Assembly (NCBI GenBank): GCA_004794655.1
Contig: SMMW01000559.1
Span: 2,604,001 to 2,668,000, forward strand
Direction: 5' to 3'
Length of the DNA: 64,000 nucleotides
From: Marisa cornuarietis
Lineage: Eukaryota; Mollusca; Gastropoda; Architaenioglossa; Ampullariidae
Below the pieces are notes generated by a model. The model worked only from the letters and a program-made list of their open reading frames with translations, searched no databases and was not told the origin of the DNA. How positions within the stretch are numbered: position 1 is the first letter of the stretch; the number at the start of each line of letters is the position of its first letter. Both the position numbers and the translations under genes were made by a program. Of this stretch, positions 63,401-64,000 are shown piece by piece.

Positions 63401-63984
63401 CGCACACACATATTCACATACATTCAGTTTCAGATTCATTTGTTCTTCAATAACATTTAAGCATAAAATTTACTGGGCGTTTAAGTAAAGCATATTACTA
63501 ACTTGTTCCATTGCATTTTGCCCTTGTTGTCCCACACATAGAAGAACTGAATCAGGTTGTAAATGTTTTGCGATATGTACACATACAGAAGCACAGCTGC
63601 TGCTTATTTGGTCATTTACTGCTAATTCTGAAAAAAGTGTTCACATAGTTAGATAAAGAAAAAAAGATATCTGTTTCTGTACCTGAGGTAAGTGTAGTGA
63701 CCCTATATCTCGCTCTATTGAAGTCAAAGAAAAGGAACTCTTTTTTTTTAATGTGTTAATAATTGCATTTAGAGCATACCCCATGTAAGATGTATTGTGT
63801 ACAATAGTATACCAAAAGAAGGGTTCTTGTTGAAGGCATTGCTGTACTTGAGGAAGGTGTGCAACCACCCAGCTCTCGTGCTGACATCGTTACACCCCAA
63901 GTATCCACAGGTGATGGAGAGGCTGGCACAGCAGCACTCTACCTTGCACGACCTGCAGCATGCACCTAAGCTCTCCTCGTTAAG
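43846..63984 (+). CDS. BTAF1: BTAF1 (Mot1/TAF172), TBP-associated Swi2/Snf2 ATPase; 33 visible coding exons, partial at both ends
   Basis: BTAF1/Mot1 binds TATA-binding protein through N-terminal HEAT repeats and uses ATP to remove TBP from DNA, redistributing it among promoters in the nucleus. Seen: conserved N-terminus ([11 protein letters not shown]) at 43846, HEAT-repeat exons to about 58 kb, then the helicase-like core with motif I DDMGLGKT (59328-59351), [11 protein letters not shown] in the exon at 60460, motif II DEGH (61730-61741) and motif [11 protein letters not shown] (62262-62285). The exon at 63836 reaches the conserved CNHPALVL block and the window then ends. The 33 exons total 4,809 nt (1,603 codons), and every junction keeps phase. 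Human BTAF1 has 1,849 residues, so roughly 200 C-terminal residues (motifs V and VI) lie beyond 64000. The first exon visible begins with one base of a split codon, so a short exon 1 with the ATG lies upstream and was not found with confidence. Coordinates span introns; exons are listed separately. Confidence 0.96.
44553..44667 (+). CDS. BTAF1: BTAF1 visible exon 2
   Basis: Acceptor TTGCAG; encodes [20 protein letters not shown], the conserved WDTRIAAGQ block of the first HEAT repeats. Donor gtactg; leaves one base of a split codon. Confidence 0.93.
45013..45150 (+). CDS. BTAF1: BTAF1 visible exon 3
   Basis: Follows TTTCAAG and ends before gtgaga, phase 1 at both ends. Encodes a variable linker with [15 protein letters not shown], matching the vertebrate FDICRLLQHGASLLG position. 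Confidence 0.88.
45330..45400 (+). mobile_element. LINE ORF2 C-terminal remnant in a BTAF1 intron
   Basis: Plus strand encodes [19 protein letters not shown] then a stop, the terminal FKxxLKxYLF of L2-type ORF2. It lies between BTAF1 visible exons 3 and 4 and is followed by a (GT)n tract. Confidence 0.6.
45436..45474. repeat. (GT)n microsatellite in a BTAF1 intron
   Basis: Directly follows the LINE remnant at 45330-45400 and may descend from its tail. Confidence 0.9.
45544..45686. mobile_element. element family A, copy 6 (best preserved, BTAF1 intron)
   Basis: CAGTGGCGTAGGATAATGCT to GGATCCTACGCCACTG, 143 bp, with the CTCCATGCTGACAATGAAC core. Flanked by AAATA on each side, a possible 5-bp duplication. 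Confidence 0.72.
45869..46035 (+). CDS. BTAF1: BTAF1 visible exon 4
   Basis: Acceptor ATGCAG, donor gtaagc. Encodes [20 protein letters not shown] followed by LFNDEDL, the conserved LFNDEDL segment of BTAF1. Confidence 0.92.
46301..46425 (+). CDS. BTAF1: BTAF1 visible exon 5 (linker)
   Basis: Acceptor ATCCAG, donor gtacga. Encodes a basic, poorly conserved linker ([20 protein letters not shown]). The exon boundaries are supported by phase: 125 nt, leaving TG of a split codon. Confidence 0.8.
46643..46748 (+). CDS. BTAF1: BTAF1 visible exon 6 (linker, NLS-like)
   Basis: Acceptor TACCAG, donor gtaagc. Encodes an acidic linker containing PTKRIKLE, a basic patch that resembles a nuclear localisation signal and sits where vertebrate BTAF1 has EEKRRKI. 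Confidence 0.82.
47104..47262 (+). CDS. BTAF1: BTAF1 visible exon 7 (HEAT)
   Basis: Acceptor TTGCAG, donor gtgcat. Encodes [20 protein letters not shown] and [14 protein letters not shown], a strongly conserved HEAT repeat. Confidence 0.95.
47436..47531 (+). CDS. BTAF1: BTAF1 visible exon 8
   Basis: Acceptor TTGTAG, donor gttaaa (weak). 32 codons ending [19 protein letters not shown], matching BTAF1. Confidence 0.94.
47791..47967 (+). CDS. BTAF1: BTAF1 visible exon 9
   Basis: Acceptor CAATAG, donor gttggt. Encodes [15 protein letters not shown] and [20 protein letters not shown], conserved HEAT repeats. Confidence 0.95.
48297..48437 (+). CDS. BTAF1: BTAF1 visible exon 10
   Basis: Acceptor AAACAG, donor gttagt. 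Encodes [20 protein letters not shown], the conserved [13 protein letters not shown] repeat. Confidence 0.95.
49022..49149 (+). CDS. BTAF1: BTAF1 visible exon 11
   Basis: Acceptor CCACAG, donor gtgaga. Encodes [20 protein letters not shown], conserved in BTAF1; leaves TG of a split Cys codon. Confidence 0.95.
49566..49689 (+). CDS. BTAF1: BTAF1 visible exon 12, followed by a GC donor
   Basis: Acceptor TTACAG. Encodes [20 protein letters not shown] and ends NPSQ. The only boundary that keeps phase with the next exon is CAG followed by gcatgt, a GC-AG intron. The nearby GT in catgtt would shift into an immediate stop after splicing. Confidence 0.9.
50269..50523 (+). CDS. BTAF1: BTAF1 visible exon 13
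   Basis: Acceptor TTCAAG, donor gtaagc; 85 codons. Encodes [20 protein letters not shown] and [12 protein letters not shown], conserved in BTAF1. Confidence 0.95.
51457..51614 (+). CDS. BTAF1: BTAF1 visible exon 14
   Basis: Acceptor GAACAG, donor gtgagt. Encodes a divergent acidic/Gly loop that ends [10 protein letters not shown], matching the vertebrate VMRARMMAAKLLG position. Confidence 0.88.
51979..52153 (+). CDS. BTAF1: BTAF1 visible exon 15
   Basis: Acceptor AAACAG, donor gtgagt. Encodes LLGKLASCI and [20 protein letters not shown], matching the vertebrate LLFHLNSKSALQRISVAL block. Confidence 0.94.
52404..52573 (+). CDS. BTAF1: BTAF1 visible exon 16
   Basis: Acceptor TTCCAG, donor gtaatg. 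Encodes [18 protein letters not shown], matching HLYYDEIAVPFTRMQ of vertebrates. Without splicing the frame would stop at the TAA inside the donor. Confidence 0.94.
53174..53338 (+). CDS. BTAF1: BTAF1 visible exon 17
   Basis: Acceptor TTTCAG, donor gtaaac. Encodes [16 protein letters not shown] and [20 protein letters not shown], aligning with the vertebrate LTIDQASDLVT and RQQVQMTV segments. Confidence 0.9.
53737..54011 (+). CDS. BTAF1: BTAF1 visible exon 18
   Basis: The acceptor is weak (CTGTTGAAG). It was chosen because it restores the phase left by the previous exon and gives [20 protein letters not shown]. Also encodes [19 protein letters not shown]. Donor gtaagt. Confidence 0.9.
54157..54224 (+). 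CDS. BTAF1: BTAF1 visible exon 19
   Basis: Acceptor CTCCAG, donor gtataa. A short 68-nt exon encoding [12 protein letters not shown], aligning with the vertebrate HRGIITLYRHQK. Confidence 0.87.
54617..54754 (+). CDS. BTAF1: BTAF1 visible exon 20 (variable linker)
   Basis: Acceptor GCACAG, donor gtgaga; 46 codons. Encodes a basic stretch ([20 protein letters not shown]), then a Ser/Asp-rich one. This corresponds to the unconserved TSRRGPTPKA linker of vertebrates. Confidence 0.82.
55205..55355 (+). CDS. BTAF1: BTAF1 visible exon 21, with a tandem (NAGNAG) acceptor
   Basis: Encodes [20 protein letters not shown] and ELW, matching RRGAEFALTTIVKHFGG. Acceptors CAGCAG allow the exon to begin at 55202 or 55205, adding or skipping one Gln. 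Donor gtatgt. Confidence 0.92.
55596..56280. other. unclassified GC-richer insert in a BTAF1 intron
   Basis: Between visible exons 21 and 22 the sequence turns markedly GC-richer from about 55600 to 56040 than the surrounding AT-rich intron, with abrupt edges. It looks like an inserted repeat (LTR or long SINE), but no termini or target duplication are recognised. A duplicated 55-bp AT-rich block (TTACATG...GTTTAATTA) follows at about 56322-56425. Confidence 0.35.
56573..56676 (+). CDS. BTAF1: BTAF1 visible exon 22
   Basis: Acceptor TTGCAG, donor gtcagt. Encodes [20 protein letters not shown], matching ELVNSLQVFETAAASMDSEL. Confidence 0.93.
57117..57318 (+). CDS. BTAF1: BTAF1 visible exon 23
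   Basis: Acceptor ATGCAG, donor gtatcc. Encodes [20 protein letters not shown] and RQGACEALA; joins the next exon as EALA-N-ILEQLG, aligned without gaps to vertebrate EALACVMEQLD. Confidence 0.94.
57410..57720 (+). mobile_element. LINE 3' tails in a BTAF1 intron
   Basis: Two L2/CR1-like 3' ends. The first is at 57412-57475 (GTGAAGTGCCTTGAGC ... GGGCACTGTATAAG). The second is at 57645-57716 (AAGCACTTTGTGC ... then ATTATTATTATT). Neither carries coding sequence. Confidence 0.5.
57861..58009 (+). CDS. BTAF1: BTAF1 visible exon 24
   Basis: Acceptor GGGTAG, donor gtacat. Encodes [20 protein letters not shown] and [11 protein letters not shown], the last HEAT repeat before the ATPase. Confidence 0.95.
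58556..58708 (+). CDS. BTAF1: BTAF1 visible exon 25 (entry to the ATPase domain)
   Basis: Acceptor TTATAG, donor gtgttc. Encodes [10 protein letters not shown], then [20 protein letters not shown] and LRKYQQ, the Q-motif region of the Snf2 core. Confidence 0.96.
59271..59408 (+). CDS. BTAF1: BTAF1 visible exon 26 (motif I, Walker A)
   Basis: Acceptor CTTCAG, donor gtagta. Encodes [20 protein letters not shown] followed by DMGLGKTLQ, the nucleotide-binding motif I (59328-59351). Confidence 0.97.
59521..59730. mobile_element. mariner-like MITE, 210 bp
   Basis: Terminal inverted repeats of about 27-30 bp (59521-59550 and 59701-59730; AGGGTTAGTCAAAATTATG type) with one mismatch in the first 27. 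Flanks read TA on the left and TG on the right, consistent with an eroded TA duplication. No transposase inside. In the same BTAF1 intron as the SINE. Confidence 0.75.
59985..60164 (+). mobile_element. tRNA-derived SINE with perfect 15-bp target duplication
   Basis: Flanked by ACTTTGGAGATTTTG at 59970-59984 and 60165-60179. The head carries a pol III A box (TGGCGCAGAGGTTAG, about 59994-60008) and a B-box-like GGGTTCAGCTTTC (about 60044). The 3' part (TTGCTGGCTCAGTGTAAAC) is non-tRNA and has no poly-A. Plus orientation within a BTAF1 intron. Confidence 0.82.
60460..60611 (+). CDS. BTAF1: BTAF1 visible exon 27 (motif Ia)
   Basis: Acceptor AATCAG, donor gtaagt. Encodes [20 protein letters not shown] and [13 protein letters not shown], matching BTAF1. 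Confidence 0.96.
61149..61226 (+). CDS. BTAF1: BTAF1 visible exon 28
   Basis: Acceptor TTACAG, donor gtatgt; 78 nt. Encodes [19 protein letters not shown], nearly identical to the vertebrate sequence. Confidence 0.96.
61702..61765 (+). CDS. BTAF1: BTAF1 visible exon 29 (motif II, DEGH)
   Basis: Acceptor TTTCAG, donor gtgggc; 64 nt. Encodes [18 protein letters not shown]. The DEGH form of the Walker B box (61730-61741) is the one found in Mot1/BTAF1. Confidence 0.96.
62214..62421 (+). CDS. BTAF1: BTAF1 visible exon 30 (motif III)
   Basis: Acceptor ATCACAG, donor gtaata. Encodes [20 protein letters not shown] and [13 protein letters not shown]. Confidence 0.97.
62789..62919 (+). CDS. BTAF1: BTAF1 visible exon 31 (start of second RecA lobe)
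   Basis: Acceptor TAACAG, donor gtaatg. Encodes [20 protein letters not shown] and [17 protein letters not shown]. Confidence 0.97.
63167..63292 (+). CDS. BTAF1: BTAF1 visible exon 32
   Basis: Acceptor TTGTAG, donor gtttgt. Encodes [11 protein letters not shown], then a variable acidic/lysine loop and THIFQ, matching the vertebrate GHVFQ. Confidence 0.95.
63836..63984 (+). CDS. BTAF1: BTAF1 visible exon 33 (last in window)
   Basis: Acceptor TTGAAG, donor gttaat. Encodes [20 protein letters not shown] and [13 protein letters not shown]. It leaves AG of a split codon, so the gene continues past 64000. Confidence 0.95.
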
Positions 63985-64000
63985 GTTAATATAAAGTCCT

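Noticed and set aside
1..64000. CRISPR arrays, operons, phage or plasmid features
   Set aside because: The window is eukaryotic; tandem repeats present are microsatellites and minisatellites without spacer structure.

Overview
The window is animal nuclear DNA, not prokaryotic. Genes are split by GT-AG introns, long AC/GT microsatellites recur throughout, and most of the sequence is AT-rich non-coding DNA with scattered, decayed transposable elements. The protein relationships (an invertebrate-style BTAF1, a GT31 glycosyltransferase, LINE tails ending in GTAA or ATT microsatellites, a tRNA-derived SINE) suggest a lophotrochozoan, most likely a gastropod mollusc. The species assignment is inference.

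Layout. Positions 1-9267 hold no convincing cellular gene. They contain microsatellites, a CAGTGGCGTAGG-type inverted-repeat element (294-452), a hAT-like terminus (2594), a 5'-truncated LINE end (5067-5548) and a 461-bp retroelement derivative bounded by a 12-bp target duplication (6092-6552). Positions 9268-9737 are a compound minisatellite. Positions 10103-11287 (minus) hold a complete single-exon, type II membrane beta-1,3-galactosyltransferase-like gene of family GT31. From 11.4 to 43.8 kb lies a gene-poor stretch with mobile-element relics: a LINE tail with a 15-bp target duplication (15003-15144), a LINE RNase H fragment (about 19.2 kb), a LINE reverse-transcriptase fragment (27.5 kb), a P-element/THAP9-type transposase fragment (29.3 kb), a fragment resembling the P2X7-like intracellular family (32.7 kb), a THAP half-domain (33.3 kb, minus), two copies of a GGGGCCAGTTGCACAAC inverted-repeat element (25.2 and 37.9 kb) and a hAT-type element with a perfect 8-bp duplication (41.96 kb).

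From 43846 to the right edge runs BTAF1 (Mot1/TAF172) on the plus strand, the Swi2/Snf2-family ATPase that strips TBP from DNA. I place 33 coding exons, all phase-consistent, covering about 1,600 codons. The first few codons upstream and about the last 200 residues beyond the window are missing. One intron uses a GC-AG boundary, one acceptor is a NAGNAG tandem, and several introns carry datable insertions (LINE pieces, a mariner-like MITE, a SINE with a 15-bp target duplication).

I see no new multi-gene system. The two cellular genes have unrelated jobs (Golgi glycosylation and transcription regulation). The most informative unexplained material is the set of short inverted-repeat families and the THAP/P-element relics.
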